From contig NC_092054.1 in the NCBI RefSeq assembly GCF_003086295.3, forward strand, positions 40,431,294 through 40,495,293: DNA of 64,000 nucleotides, written 5' to 3'. The position numbers and the translations under genes were made by a program. How positions within the stretch are numbered: the first letter of the stretch is position 1; each line of letters opens with the position of its first letter. Below are positions 35,034 to 47,907 of this stretch, in pieces. The notes below the pieces were generated by a model, which was given only the letters and a program-made list of their open reading frames with translations, made no database searches and was not told the origin of the DNA. This stretch comes from Arachis hypogaea (lineage: Eukaryota; Streptophyta; Magnoliopsida; Fabales; Fabaceae).

Positions 35034-36059
35034 GACTTTTTACTATTGTATTTGACATCCTGGATTGTATTTTTGATCCTGTGATCACGTTTTGGGGGCT
35101 GGCCATTCGGCCATGCTTGGACCTTCATCACTTATGTATTTTCAAACGGTAGAGTTTCTACACTCCATAGATTAAGGTGTAGAGCTCTGCTGTTCCTCAA
35201 AGATTAATGCAAAGTACTACTATTTTTCTATTCAATTCAACTTATTCCGCTTCTAAGATATTCATTCGCACTTCAACCTGAATGTGATGAACGTGACAAT
35301 CATCATCATTCCCTATGAACGTGTGCCTGACAACCACTTCCGTTCTACCTTAGATTGAATGAGTATCTCTTGGATCTCTTAATCAGAATCTTCGTGGTAT
35401 AAGCTAGATTGATGGCGGCATTCATGAGAGTCCGGAAAGTCTAAACCTTGTCTGTGGTATTCCGAGTAGGACTCTGGGATTGAATGACAGTGACGAACTT
35501 CAAACTCGCGATTGCTGGGCGTAGTGACAGACGCAAAAGGAGGGTGAATCCTATTCCAGTATGATCGAGAACCTCAGATGATTAGCCGTGCTGTGACAGA
35601 GCATTTGGACCATTTTCACAAGAGGATGGGATGTAGCCATTGACAACGGTGATGCCCTTACATAAAACCAGCCATGGAAAGGAGTAAGATTAATTGGATG
35701 AAGACAGCAGGAAAGCAGAAGTTCAGAGGAACGAACGCATCTCCATACACTTATCTAAAATTCTCACCAATGATATACATAAGTATTTCTATCTTTATTT
35801 TCTGTCTATTTATTATTAATATTCGAAAACTCCATAACTATTTTATATCCGCCTGACTGAGATTTACAAGGTGACCATAGCTTGCTTCAAGCCGACAATC
35901 TCCGTGGGATCGACCCTTACTCACGTAAGGTTTATTACTTGGACGACCCAGTGCACTTGCTGGTTAGTTGTGCGAAGTTGTGATAAAAAGTTGAGATTAC
36001 AATTGAGCGTACCATGTTGATGGCGCCATTGATGATCATAATTTCGTGCACCAAGTTTT

Positions 36060-36077
36060 TGGCGCCGTTGCCGGGGA
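36060..36077 (+). other. Primer-binding site, tRNA-Asp type (element F)
   Basis: TGGCGCCGTTGCCGGGGA, six bases after the LTR end, an exact complement to the tRNA-Asp 3' end. Confidence 0.9.
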
Positions 36078-37963
36078 TTGTTTGAGTTTGGACAACTGAC
36101 GGTTCATCTTGTTGCTCAGATTCGGTAATTTTCTTTTTGTTTTATTTTCAAAAAAATTTTCAAAAATCTTTCAAAAAAAATTTCTCCTTTGTTTTCGAAA
36201 AAAATTTTAAAAATAAATGTTTTCAAAAAAATATTTTTCTTCAGAATTTTTAAGAATGAATTCTAGTGTTTCATGATGATTTGTTGAATCCTGGCTGGCT
36301 GTAAACCATGTCTAATCTTTTGGACTGGAGTTTCAACTTATCATCACAAGAGCTTGTTGATTCTCACACACTTAGTTGTTCTATACATGGAAGGTATCAA
36401 CAGCATACTAAAGCTTGGCTGGCTATTAAGCCATGCCTGACCCTTTGATTGGAGCTTTAGTTTAAAGAGCATAAGATTCCTGGAATTCATATTAAAAATT
36501 TTGGAATCCTTATTTTTCTTTTTCAAAATAATTTTCGAAAAAAAAATTAAAAGAAAATACAAAAAAATTCATAAAATCATAAAAATCAAAAAAAATATTT
36601 TGTATTTCTTATTTGAGTCTTGAGTCAAATTTCAAGTTTGGTGTCAATTGCATGTTCATCTTGCATTTTTCGAAAAATTCATGCATTCATGGTGTTTTTC
36701 ATGATCTTCAAGTTGTTCTTGGTAAGTCTTCTTGTTTGATCTTGATGTTTTCTTGTTTTGCATCTTTTCTTGTTTTTCATGTGCATTTTTGCATTCATAG
36801 TGTCTAAACATGAAAGATTTCTAAGTTTGGTGTCTTGCATGTTTTCTTTGCATATAAAAATTTTCAAAAATAAGTCTTGATGTTCATCATGACATTCAAA
36901 GTGTTCTTGGTGTTCATCTTGACATTCATAGTGTTCTTGCATGCATTCATTGTTTTGATCCAAAATTTTCATGCATTGAGTCTTTTTCATGTTTTTCCCT
37001 CTCATCATTAAAAATTAAAAAATAAAAAAAAAATATCTTCCTCTTTTTCTCCCTTAAAATTTCGAAAATTAGATTTGACTTTTTCAAAAAATTTTAAAAT
37101 CTAGTTTTTTTATGAGTCAAATCAAATTTTCAATTTAAAAATCTTATCTTTTTCAAAATCTTTTTTAAAAATCAAATCTTTTTCATTTTTCTTATTTATT
37201 TTCGAAAATTTTAAAAATATTTTTCAAAAAACTTTTTCTTAATTTTACATCAAATTTTTGAAAATAACATCATCAATTAATGTTTTGATTCAAAAAATTC
37301 AAGTTTGTTACTTACTTGTTAAGAAAGATTCAAACTTTAAGTTCTAGAGTCATATTTTGTGATTTCTTGTGAATCAAGTCATTAATTATGATTTTAAAAA
37401 TCAAATCTTTTTCAAAACTAATTTCAATCATATCTTTTCAAAAATATCTTCTTATCTTATCTTTTTCAAAATTTGATTTTAAAATATCCTTTCTAACTTC
37501 TTATCTTCTTATCTTTTCAAAATTGATTTTCAAAATTTGTTTCAACTAACTTTTTGTTTGTTTCTTATCTTTTTCAAAACTACCTAACTAACTCCCTCTC
37601 TCTCTAATTTTCGAAAATATCTTCCCTCTTTTTCAAAAATTCTTTTTAATTAACTAATTATTTTAATTTTTTATTTTAATTTTCGAAAATTACTAACCTT
37701 TTTCAAAAACTATTTTCGAAAATCACTAACTCTTTTTCAAAAATTATTTTTGAAAATTCTCCTTCTCTCTCATCTCCTTCTAATTATTTATTCATCTACT
37801 AACATTTCTCTTCATCTCACATCACTGCTCCTATCCTTACCCTTGTGTTTGGATTCTTCATTCTTCTTCACCCCTATTCCTTTTCTTCTTCTACTAACAA
37901 TAAGGAACCTCTTTACTGTGACATAGAGGATTCCTCTTCTTTTCTTGTTCTCTTCTCTTTCTA
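36078..37963 (+). other. Element F leader, AU-rich, no gene
   Basis: Homologous to 9670-11528 in element D, with the same CTGGCTGTAAACCATG segments and AAGTTTGGTGT words near 36635 and 36823. No gene. Confidence 0.65.
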
Positions 37964-40291
37964 ATGAGCAGGAACAAGGAAAAAGGCATTCTTGTTGAAG
38001 CTGATCCAGAACCTGAAAGGACTCTGAAGAGAAAACTAAGAGAGGCTAAATTACAACAATCCAAAGACAACCTTATTGAAAATTTCGAACAAGTAAAGGA
38101 GATGGTAGCCGAACCCAACAAAAATAATGCAAGGAGAATACTTGGTGACTTTACTGCACCTAATTCCAATTTACATGGAAGAAGCATCTCCATTCTTGCC
38201 ATTGGAGCAAACAACTTTGAGCTACAACCTCAATTAGTTTCTCTGATGCAGCAAAACTGCAAGTTTCATGGACTTCCATATGAAGATCCTTTTCAGTTCT
38301 TAACTGAATTCTTGCAGATATGTGATACTGTTAAGACTAATGGAGTAGATCCTGAAGTCTACAGGCTCATGCTTTTCCCTTTTGCTGTAAGAGACAGAGT
38401 TAGAGTATGGTTGGACTCTAAGGATAGCCTGAACTCTTGGGATAAGCTGGTCAAGGATTTCTTAGCCAAGTTCTTTCCTCCTCAAAAACTGAGTAAGCTT
38501 AGAGTGGATGTTCAGACCTTCAGACAGAAAGAAGGTGAATCCCTCTATGAAGCTTGGGAGAGATACAAAGGACTGACCAAAAAGTGTCTGTCTGACATGC
38601 TTTCAGAATGGACCATCCTGGATATACTCTATGATGGTCTGTCTGAATTAGCTAAGATGTCATTGAATACTTCTGCAGGTAGATCCATTCACCTAAAGAA
38701 AACGCCTGCAGAAGCTCAAGAACTCATTGACATGGTTGCTAATAACCAGTTCATGTATACTTCTGAGAGAAATCCTGTAAGTAATGGGACGCCTATGAAG
38801 AAGGGAGTTCTTGAAATTGATACTCTGAATGCCATATTGGCTTAGAATAAAATATTGACTCAGCAGGTCAATATGATTTTTCAGAGTCTGAATGGAATGC
38901 AAGCTGCATCCAACAGTACTCAAGAGGCATCTTCTGAAGAAGAAGCTTATGATTCTGAAAACCCTGCAATAGCAGAGGTAAATTATATGGGTGAACCTTA
39001 TGGAAACACCTATAACCCATCATGGAGAAATCATCCAAATTTCTCATGGAAGGATCAAAAGCCTCAACAAGGCTTTAATAATGGTGGAAGAAATAAGTTT
39101 AACAGTAGTAAACCTTTTCCATCATCCACTCAGCAACAGACAGAGAACTCTGGACAAAATACCTCTAATTTAGCAAACTTAGTCTCTGATCTGTCCAAGG
39201 CCACTGTAAGTTTCATGAATAAAACAAGGTCTTCCATTAGAAATTTGGAAGCACAAGTGGGCCAGCTGAGTAAAAGGATCACTGAAATCCCTCCTAGTAC
39301 TCTCCCAAGCAATACAGAAGAAAATCCAAAAGGAGAGTGCAAGGCCATTGAATTAATCACCATGGCCGAACCTGTGAAGGAAGGAGAGGACGTGAATCCC
39401 AAGGAGGAAGACCTCCTAGGACGTCCAGTGATCAATAAGGAGCTTCCCTTTGAGGAACCAAAGGAATCTGAGACTCATCTAGAGACCATAGAGATTCCAT
39501 TAAACCTCCTTATGCCATTCATGAGCTCTGATGAGTATTCCTCTTCTGAAGAGAATGAAGATGTTACTGAAGAGCAAGTTACCAAGTACCTTGGTGCAAT
39601 CATGAAGCTGAATGCCAAATTATTTGGTATTGAGACTTGGGAAGATGAACCTCCCTTGTTCATCAATGAACTGAGTGATCTGGATCAACTGACATTGCCT
39701 CAGAAGAAACAGGATCCTGGAAAGTTCGTAATACCTTGTACCATAGGCACCATGATCTTTGAAAAGGCTCTGTGTGACCTTGGTTCAGGGATAAACCTCA
39801 TGCCCCTCTCTGTAATAGAGAAACTGGGAATCTATGGGGTGCAAGCTGCTAAAATCTCATTAGAGATGGCAGACAATTCAAGAAAATAGGCTTAAGGACA
39901 AGTAGAGGACGTGTTAGTAAAGGTTGAAGGCCTTTACATCCCTGCTGATTTCATAGTCCTAGATACTGGGAAGGATGAGGATGAATCCATTATTCTTGGA
40001 AGACCCTTCCTAGCCACAGCAAGAGCTGTGATTGATGTTAACAGAGGTGAACTAGTCCTTCAATTTAATGAGGACTCCCTTGAGTTTAAAACTCAGGGAC
40101 ATCCTTCTGTAAACATGAAAAAGAGGCACAGTAAGCTTCTCTCAAAACAGAGTCAACCAGAGCCCCCACAGTCAAACTCTAAGTTTGGTGTTGGGAGGCC
40201 ACAACCAAACTCTAAGTTTGGTGTTGAACTCCCATATCCAAACTCTAAGTTTGGTGTTGGGAAGTCTCAACAATGCTCTGAACATCTGTGA
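37964..40291 (+). pseudogene. Gag-protease of element F, three nonsense codons
   Basis: Homologous over its whole length to the intact ORF of element D: gag domain, Gln-rich linker, acidic segment, DLGSGINLMPLS protease site and three NSKFGV units at the end. Stops are at 38843-38845 (TAG where D has CAG), 39887-39889 (TAG for GAG) and about 39893 (TAA for TAT). A two-residue gap (QP) relative to D lies near 38418. The frame is otherwise kept, so these lesions are recent. Confidence 0.88.
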
Positions 40292-40498
40292 GGCTCCATG
40301 AGAGCCCACTGTCAAGCTATTGACATTAAAGAAGCACTTGTTAGGAGGCAACCCAATTTTTATTTATCTAATTTTATTTTTCTTGTTCTTTCATGTTTTA
40401 TTAGGTTCATGATCATGTGGAGTCACAAAATAAATATAAAAATTGAAAACGGAATAAAAAATAGCAGAAGAAAAATCACACCCTGGAGGAAGACCTTA

Positions 40499-40741
40499 CT
40501 GGCGTTTAAACGCCAGTAAGAAGCATCTGGCTGGCGTTCAACGCCAGAACAGAGCATGGTTCTGGCACTGAACGCCCAAAATGGGCAGCTCTGGGCGTTT
40601 GAACGCCAGAATTGCACCCTGGAGAAGAGCTGGCGCTGAACGCCCAGAACAAGCATGGTTCTGGCGTTCAATGCCAGAAATGGGCAACAAATGGGCGTTC
40701 AACGCCCAGAACAAGCACCAATCTGGCACTGAACGCCCAGA
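40499..40741. repeat. Internal TGGCGTT/AACGCCA palindrome array (element F)
   Basis: About nine dyads, larger than the array of D. Both CTGGCGTT...AACGCCAG and GGGCGTT...AACGCCC arm pairs occur, separated by A-rich spacers with AAGCATGG. It ends about 350 bases before the internal TATA box. Confidence 0.82.
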
Positions 40742-41094
40742 GTTGTGTGCAAGGGCATTTTGCATGCCCAATTTGGTGCAAGGTTGTGAATCCTTGAACA
40801 CCTCAGGATCTGTGGACCCCACGGGATCACCTCAGGATCTGTGGACCCCACAGGATCCCCACCTACCTCCACTCACTTCTTCTCACCCCTCTTTCACACA
40901 ATCCCATAAACACTCTTCCCCAAAACTCTTCACCAATCACCTCAATCTCTCTTCCCTATCACCACTTCACCACTCACATCCATCCACTCTTCCCCATAAA
41001 CCTACCTCATAAACTCCACCTACCTTCAAAATTCAAAATCAATTTCCCACCCAACCCCACCCTAAATGGCCGAACCTAACACCCTCTCCCCCAC

Positions 41095-41102
41095 TATATA
41101 AA
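41095..41102 (+). promoter_or_regulatory. Putative internal TATA box before ORF3 (element F)
   Basis: TATATAAA followed by a pyrimidine-rich leader with TTCTTCTTCTTCTTCAT and then ATG 41295, 200 bases on. Position and context match 14600 in element D. Confidence 0.5.
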
Positions 41103-41294
41103 CCCCTCCATTCTTCTTCATTTTTCACACAAAACAACCCTCTCTTCCCCTCCTTGGCCGAAACACATCTCTTTCTCCCTCTTCTCCATTTCTTCTTCTT
41201 CTTCATCTATTCTTTCTTTTCTTGCTCGAGAGCGAGCAATATTCTAAGTTTGGTGTGGTAAAAGCATAAGCTTTTTATTTTTCCATTACCATAG

Positions 41295-42407
41295 ATGGCA
41301 CCTAAGACCGGAGAATCCTCTAGAAAAGGGAAAGGGAAGACAAAAGCTTCCACCTCCGAGTCATGGGAGATGGAAAGATTCATCTCCAAAGCTCATCAAG
41401 ACCACTTCTATGATGTTGTGGTCAAGAAGAATGAGTATCCGGAGATCCGACATGAAATCCAAAGAAGAGGTTGGGAAGTTCTAACAAAACCCATCCAACA
41501 AGTCGGCATCCTAATGGTTCAAGAGTTCTATGCCAATGCATGGATCACTAGGAACCATGATCAAAGTAAGAACCCGAACCCAAAGAATTATCTCACCATT
41601 GTTCGGGAAAAATACTTAGATTTTAGTCCGGAAAATGTGAGGTTGGCGTTTACCTTGCCCATGATGCAAGGAGATGCATGCCCCTACACTAGAAGGGTCA
41701 ACTTTAATCAAAGGTTGGACCAAGTCCTCATGGACATATGTGTGGAAGGAGCTCAATGGAAGATTGACTCCAAAGGCAAGCCAGTTCAACTAAGAAGACT
41801 GGACCTCAAGCCTGTAGCTAGAGGATGGTTAGAGTTCATCCAATGCTCCATCATCCCCACTAGCAACCGATCTAAAGTTATTGTGGATCGGGCCATCATG
41901 ATCTATAGCATCATGATTGGAGAGGAAGTAGAAGTTCATGAAGTCATCTCCCTTGAACTCTACAAAATAGCCGAAAAGCCCTCTCCTTGGGCAAGGCTAG
42001 CTTTTCCTCATCTTATTTGCCATCTATGTTACTCAGCTGGAGCTTCCATAGAAGGAGTCATTCCCATTGAGGAAGAGAAGCCCATCACTAGGAAAAGGAT
42101 GGAGCAAGCAAGAGAGCCCATTCATGGAGCTCAAGAGGCGCATGAAGCTCATCACCATGAGATCCCGGAGATGCCTCAAATGCATTTTCCTCCACAAAAC
42201 TATTGGGAGCAAATTAACACCTCCCTAGGAGAATTAAGTTCCAACATGGGATAATGAAGGGTGGAACATCAAGAGCACTCCATCATCCTTCATGAAATTA
42301 GAGAAGATCAAAAAGCAATGAGGGAGGAGCAACAAAGACAAGGAAGAGACATAGAAGAGCTCAAGGACATCATTGGTTCCTCAAGAAGGAAACGCCACCA
42401 TCATTAA
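41295..42407 (+). pseudogene. ORF3 of element F: plant transposon protein domain, one nonsense codon
   Basis: Starts MAPKTGESSRKGKGKTK. The domain core includes GILMVQEFYANAW, VRLAFTLPMM, LKPVARGWLEFIQCS and RLAFPHLICHLCYSAG. It ends with a Glu/Arg-rich coiled-coil stretch and a His-rich tail (RHHH). A single in-frame TAA at 42252-42254 interrupts the 370-codon frame at a place where D has CAA. A segment present in D after VVAKK is shorter here, without breaking the frame. The function is unknown. An envelope role is not supported by any membrane segment. Confidence 0.75.
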
Positions 42408-43561
42408 GGTGGACTCACTCCTTGTTCTTACTTTCTCTATTTTTCGTTTTCTATGTTAAGTGCTTATCTATGTTTGTGTCTTCATTACATGATCATTAGT
42501 ATTTAGTAACTATGCCTTAAAGTTATAAATGTCCTATGAATCCATCACCTCTCTTAAATGAAAAATGTTTTAATTCAAAAGAACAAGAAGTACATGAGTT
42601 TCGAATTTATCCTTGAACTTAGTTTAATTATATTGATGTGGTGACAATGCTTTTTGTTTTCTGAATGAATGCTTGAACAGTGCATATGTCTTTTGAAGTT
42701 GTTGTTTAAGAATGTTAAATATGTTGGCTCTTGAAAGAATGATGACAAGGAGACATGTTATTTGATAATCTGAAAAATCATAAAAATGATTCTTGAAGCA
42801 AGAAAAAGCAGCAAAGAACAAAGCTTGCAGAAAAAAAAAAAGAAAAAAAAAATAGGCGAAAAAAAATAGATAGAAAAAGAAAAAGCAAGCAGAAAAAGCC
42901 AAAGCTCTTAAAACCAAGAGGCAAGAGCAAAAAGCCAGTAACCCTTAAAACTAAAAGGCAAGGGCAATAAAAAGGATCCCAAGGCTTTGAGCATCAGTGG
43001 ATAGGAGGGCCTAAAGGAATAAAATCCTGGTCTAAGCGGCTAAACCAAGCTGTCCCTAACCATGTGCTTGTGGCGTGAAGGTGTCAAGTGAAAACTTGAG
43101 ACTGAGCGGTTAAAGTCAAGGTCCAAAGCAAAAGAAGAGTGTGCTTAAGAACCCTGGACACCTCTAATTGGGGACTTTAGCAAAGCTGAGTCACAATCTG
43201 AAAAGGTTCACCCAATTATGTGTCTGTGGCATTTATGTATCCGGTGGTAATACTGGAAAACAAAGTGCTTAGGGCCACGGCCAATACTCATAAAGAAGCC
43301 GTGTTCAAGAATCATCATACTGAACTAGGAGAATCAATAACACTATTTGAACTCTGAGTTCCTATAGATGCCAATCATTCTGAACTTCAATGGATAAAGT
43401 GAGATGCCAAAACTATTCAAGAGGCAAAAAGCTACAAGTCCCGCTCATTTAATTGGAGCTATGTTTCATTGATAGTTTGGAATTTATAGTATATTCTCTT
43501 CTTTTTATCCTATTTGATTTTCAGTTGCTTGGGGACAAGCAACAATTTAAGTTTGGTGTTG
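42408..43561 (+). other. Element F 3' untranslated region
   Basis: No gene. Near-copy of 15946-17087 in D, including a poly-A-rich stretch at 42828-42880 and the LTR-proximal AAGTTTGGTGTTG at 43549-43561. Confidence 0.6.
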
Positions 43562-45176
43562 TGATGAGCGGATAATTTATACGCTTTTTGGCATTGTTTT
43601 TAGTATGTTTTTAGTAGAATCTAGTTACTTTTAGGGATGTTTTCATTAGTTTTTATGTTAAATTCACATTTCTGGACTTTACTATGAGTTTGTGTGTTTT
43701 TCTGTGATTTCAGGTATTTTCTGGCTGAAATTGAGGGACTTGAGCAAAAATCAGATTCAGAGGTTGAAGAAGGACTGCTGATGCTGTTGGATTCTGACCT
43801 CCCTGCACTCAAAGTGGATTTTCTGAAGCTACAGAACTCAAAATGGCGCGCTTCCAATTGCGTTAAAAAGTAGACATCCAGGGCTTTCCTGCAATGTATA
43901 ATAGTCCATACTTTGGCCGAGTTTAGATGACGTAAAAGGGCGTTAAACGCCAGTTCTATGCTGCTATCTGGAGTTAAACGCCAGAAACAAGTCACAAGCC
44001 AGAGTTGAACGCCAGAAATACGTTACAACCTGGCGTTCAACTCCAGAAAGAGCCTCTGCACGTGTAACATTCAAGCTCAGCCCAAGCACACACTAAGTGG
44101 GCCCCGGAAGTGGATTTATGCATCAATTACTTACTTCTGTAAACCCTAGTAACTAGTTTAGTATAAATAGGATTTTTTACTATTGTATTTGACATCCTGG
44201 ATTGTATTTTTGATCCTGTGATCACGTTTTGGGGGCTGGCTATTCGGCCATGTCTGGACCTTCATCACTTATATATTTTCAAACGGTAGAGTTTCTACAC
44301 TCCATAGATTAAGGTGTGGAGCTCTGCTGTTCCTCAAAGATTAATGCAAAGTACTACTGTTTTTCTATTCAATTCAACTTATTCCGCTTCTAAGATATTC
44401 ATTCGAACTTCAACTTGAATGTGATGAACGTGACAATCATCATCATTCCCTATGAACGCGTTCCTGACAACCACTTCCGTTCTACCTTAGATTGAATGAG
44501 TATCTCTTAGATCTCTTAATCAGAATCTTCGTGGTATAAGCTAGATTGATGGCGGCATTCATGAGAGTCCAGAAAGTCTAAACCTTGTCTGTGGTATTCC
44601 GAGTAAGACTCTGGGATTGAATGACTGTGACGAACTTCAAACTCGCGATTGCTGGGCGTAGTGACAGACGCAAAAGGAGGGTGAATCCTATTCCAGTATG
44701 ATCGAGAACCTCAGATGATTAGCCGTGCTGTGACAGAGCATTTAGACCATTTTCACAAGAGGATGGGATGTAGCCATTGACAACGGTGATGCCCTTACAT
44801 AAAGCCAGCCATGGAAAGGAGTAAGATTAATTGGATGAAGACAGCAGGAAAGCAGAAGTTCAGAGGAATGAACGCATCTGAAATTCTCACCAATGATATA
44901 CATAAGTATTTCTATCTTTATTTTCTGTCTATTTATTATTAATATTCAAAAACTCCATAACTATTTTATATCCACCTGATTGAGATTTACAAGGTGACCA
45001 TAGCTTGCTTCAAGCCGACAATCTCCGTGGGATCGACCCTTACTCATGTAAGGTTTATTACTTGGACGACCTAGTGCACTTGCTGGTTAGTTGTGCGAAG
45101 TTGTGATAAAAAGTTGAGATTACAATTGAGCGTACCATGTTGATGGCGCCATTGATGATCACAATTTCGTGCACCA
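43562..45176 (+). repeat. Element F 3' LTR (1615 bp)
   Basis: Same ends as the 5' LTR. The 14-base length difference is one gap near 44878. TATA box at 44162-44170 and palindrome array at 43938-44048. Followed by target-site copy GTTAT. Confidence 0.92.
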
Positions 45177-45181
45177 GTTAT

Positions 45182-45580
45182 ATTTTTAACAAAGATGAGA
45201 CTTTTCTTTTCCAAAGCAAGTAAATCAGTAAGATACGTAGGGCACAAGGGTCAGTGAACAACAACTTGTCTATAAAACTCATAGTTCATGGCAGAAGTGA
45301 AACGGTGAGGGTTGAAATGAGAATGAGAGGTAGCAAAATGAGATTTTAAAGTAGATGGGTCAACATTTGGAGGATCTTTTATAGAACGAAGAGGGATTCG
45401 AAGATTACCTCTTTAAGAGCATTAAGGAACAGATTTAGGTTTGGGTCTCGGAGGATCATGATGCTCTTCTTCCGTTGCTATACATTTTCCCTTTGAGGCA
45501 TTTTGTCTTAAAGGAGCACTTGATGGTTCGGCTAGCTAAGAAGAGGTGCGACGCCTTGCCGTTGTCTTGGTGCGTGCCAT
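45182..45580 (-). pseudogene. Element G env-position ORF, N-terminal part
   Basis: ATG at 45578-45580, opening MARTKTTARRRTSS, then Ser/Lys-rich sequence and the segment before DLLALEKKSLIF, where element F inserted. Stops near 45537 and 45265 and a frameshift near 45420 break it. The frame continues at 34419 on the other side of F. Confidence 0.65.
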
Positions 45581-46162
45581 CAGGTTTGTACGAGGAGGTG
45601 AGGGAGATGGAGATGGTGTAGGAGAATGGGTTGAAACATGAGAATGTGGTTGAGCATTAGAGTCTTCAGAGATTCTGGGAAGTTTATGAGAGAACGTGTC
45701 TCTACGGGTTGCAGATTTTTTTTTCTCACTTTAATGACACAAGAAAGTTGCAGTTTTCAAAAAAAAATTGAAATGATGAGAATGAAAAATGAAGAGGCAT
45801 GCAAGGTATATAAAGGGAGTTGGTTATGCAATTGTAACAAGTTAAAGTTTTCTAGAAAAGTGGAAGTTCAGAACCCTATGAGTACTTGATTTGAAAATAT
45901 TTGGCCTTTGGTTGAAAAAATATTTTATTAAAATAAAATATTAGATACAAAAATTTTCAATGTATGAAAAAACCAATGAGACCCACTTACATACAAACTA
46001 ACTCTTATTTGGCCCAAGGGGTTGTGTTTAGTGAATGATATCTAAAGAAATGGGTTGGACCACATGAAATCCATTCAAAATGGAAGACTATATACAATGT
46101 TCCATTGATGAAAGCTCTTCACTTATCCGAAAATGTCTCATCCCGAATTGAGAGACAAAAAC
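45581..46162 (-). other. Element G spacer between pol stop and env-position ORF
   Basis: Non-coding Copia sequence after the pol end near 46162. Nothing further is recognised. Confidence 0.5.
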
Positions 46163-46495
46163 TTCAAACAGCACATCAACAAAGTTAAAACAAGAATTCA
46201 AAACTAAGTATGCTTAAACTAGTTCTTAATTTACAAAACCTATCTTTAGCCAAGGGTTTAGTGAATATATCAGTCAGTTGTTCCTCTGATTTAACAAAAT
46301 GAATATTTATATTTTTCTTTTGAACATGTTTTCTTATTAAGTGAAATCTTACTTTAATATGTTTTGTTATTTAATGTAAAATAGAATTTTTGGAAATATT
46401 AATAGTACTCATGTTCTCACAAAATAAGAGAATATTATCAGCATTCAATTTGTAATCTTCTAACTGAGTTTTCAACCATAACAATTGGGAACAAC
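46163..46495 (-). pseudogene. Element G pol, RNase H C-terminal part
   Basis: The minus-strand frame reads LLWLKTQLEDYKLNADNILL, then HIKVRFHLIRKHV and EEQLTDIFTKPLA, the standard C-terminal RNase H motifs of Ty1/copia pol, ending at a stop near 46162. At its upstream end it is cut by the hAT element K; the frame resumes at 47908. Confidence 0.85.
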
Positions 46496-47899
46496 CAAGG
46501 TTCTGAAAACCGGACCGGACCGGCCAGTTCGACCGGTTTAACCGCAAACCGGCAATGTAAGCGGTCCGGTCCTTCTGTAAAAACCGCAATTAAAAAAACC
46601 GCTGAAAAACTGACGAACCGGTCAAAAACCGGACGGTTGGGCCGGACCGGTGAATGTTCTTGATTTCTGGCTGTGTGAATGTTCTGATTTCTGGCTCTGT
46701 GAGTGTTGTTTTGTTTTTGTTTTACGGCCCTATTTTGTGCTCAGTTTTCATTTTGTAGGAAATTGTTTGAGGTATATAAGAATTAAGAAGGAAGATTATC
46801 CCAACAGCTACTCTGTTGATTGATTCTAGTCCCCCACAAGCTTGAAGAGATGAACCCTTCATCATTGGTTAGTATAAGAAATAAATAATCTGAAAACTGT
46901 TGTTATTCCATTGTATTCAATTTGTGAACTTCCTCTGTTCAGTTTGTATAAGAAATAAATAATCTGAAATCTGTTCAATTGTTGTTCAATTTGTGAACTT
47001 CCTCCTGTTCAATTGTATTCCAAATTGTTAATTTGTGAACTTCCTCTGTTCAATTGAAGTCCAATTTGCAATTTGTGAACAAATGGTTTAATTTCTGTTA
47101 TGTTTAATTTCTGTGTGCTAACTACCTGTATTGTTTAATCAAGTTTGTAGGTATTCAGAACCTTATAAAAAGAAATGAACAATTATATAGCTCAGAAAAC
47201 CCTCCCAGTGGTATATCTTTACCTTTTATTCTGGTACAGGTATACCCGCATCCCACTGTCTCTTATTTTTTGTTCAGTAGAACATGTCATTTTTTCTCCT
47301 TGGATCTTCATCTATATAGTCATTCTTATTCTATATTTTATTGTTGTTAACTCCCTAATTGGCATGTAGCAATCGGCTGAAATTGATTTTTTAGAATGTT
47401 GTTAGCTTATAATATAATGATAACATATCTATTTTATTAGGTGAAATTGATGCTGATTTATATCAAAGTGGCGATGGTAGTAGTGGTCTTTATGCTGCAT
47501 CTCTTGATTCTTCTGCTCAACAGGGTGGGAATGAAAGTGAAGATCATCCCACCAAAGCAGATTTGCAACAAGTTCTTGCGGATTTTGATGATTCATAAAC
47601 CATGATGTTGGGATTTAATATTTAGATATGCTTTTATTACTATTTAACTTGAGTTTGGATTTTGATAAGATCATATGTATTTGGTTGATGATATTTTATG
47701 TAGTGTTTTAAATTTTGAAGATATTTTAAGATTTATATTAGATTATAATTATATTTTAGGATGTGTATTTATAATTTATTTATTATTCTATTCTAAAACG
47801 GTTATTCCGGTTGAACCACCGGTTGGACCGGTTAGACCAGTAAACCAGTAAATTAGTGACTAGAGCGGTTTGATGACCGGTCCGGTTTTCTGAACCTTG
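46496..47899. mobile_element. Element K: non-autonomous hAT transposon (1404 bp)
   Basis: Terminal inverted repeats start CAAGGTTCTGAAAACCGG on the left and, reverse-complemented, CAAGGTTCAGAAAACCGG on the right. A perfect 8-base target-site duplication GGAACAAC (46488-46495 and 47900-47907) is the hAT signature. Sub-terminal regions are rich in CCGGACCGG-type words. The interior holds a short open segment at about 47440-47600 (EIDADLYQSGDGSSGLYAA onward to a stop) that may be the last exon of a lost coding region. No transposase domain is visible. It interrupts the Copia RNase H frame. Confidence 0.9.
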
Positions 47900-47907
47900 G
47901 GAACAAC

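Larger units (their letters stand above)
34425..36053 (+). repeat. Element F 5' LTR (1629 bp)
   Basis: Starts TGATGAGCGGATAA and ends GTGCACCA. It holds the palindrome array at 34801-34910 and a TATAAATAG box at 35025-35033. No gene. Confidence 0.92.
34425..45176 (+). mobile_element. Element F: complete pol-less Athila-type retrotransposon (Feral-like)
   Basis: Complete with both LTRs (34425-36053 and 43562-45176) and a perfect target-site duplication GTTAT (34420-34424 and 45177-45181). The interior is colinear with element D: PBS, AU-rich leader, gag-protease, palindrome array, internal TATA box, ORF3 and 3' region, with no pol. By eye the LTRs differ at about 50 positions (about 3%) plus one 14-bp gap near 44878. 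At 1.3e-8 substitutions per site per year this is roughly 1.2 million years. All ORFs carry stops, so it is not active as protein source. Confidence 0.92.
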
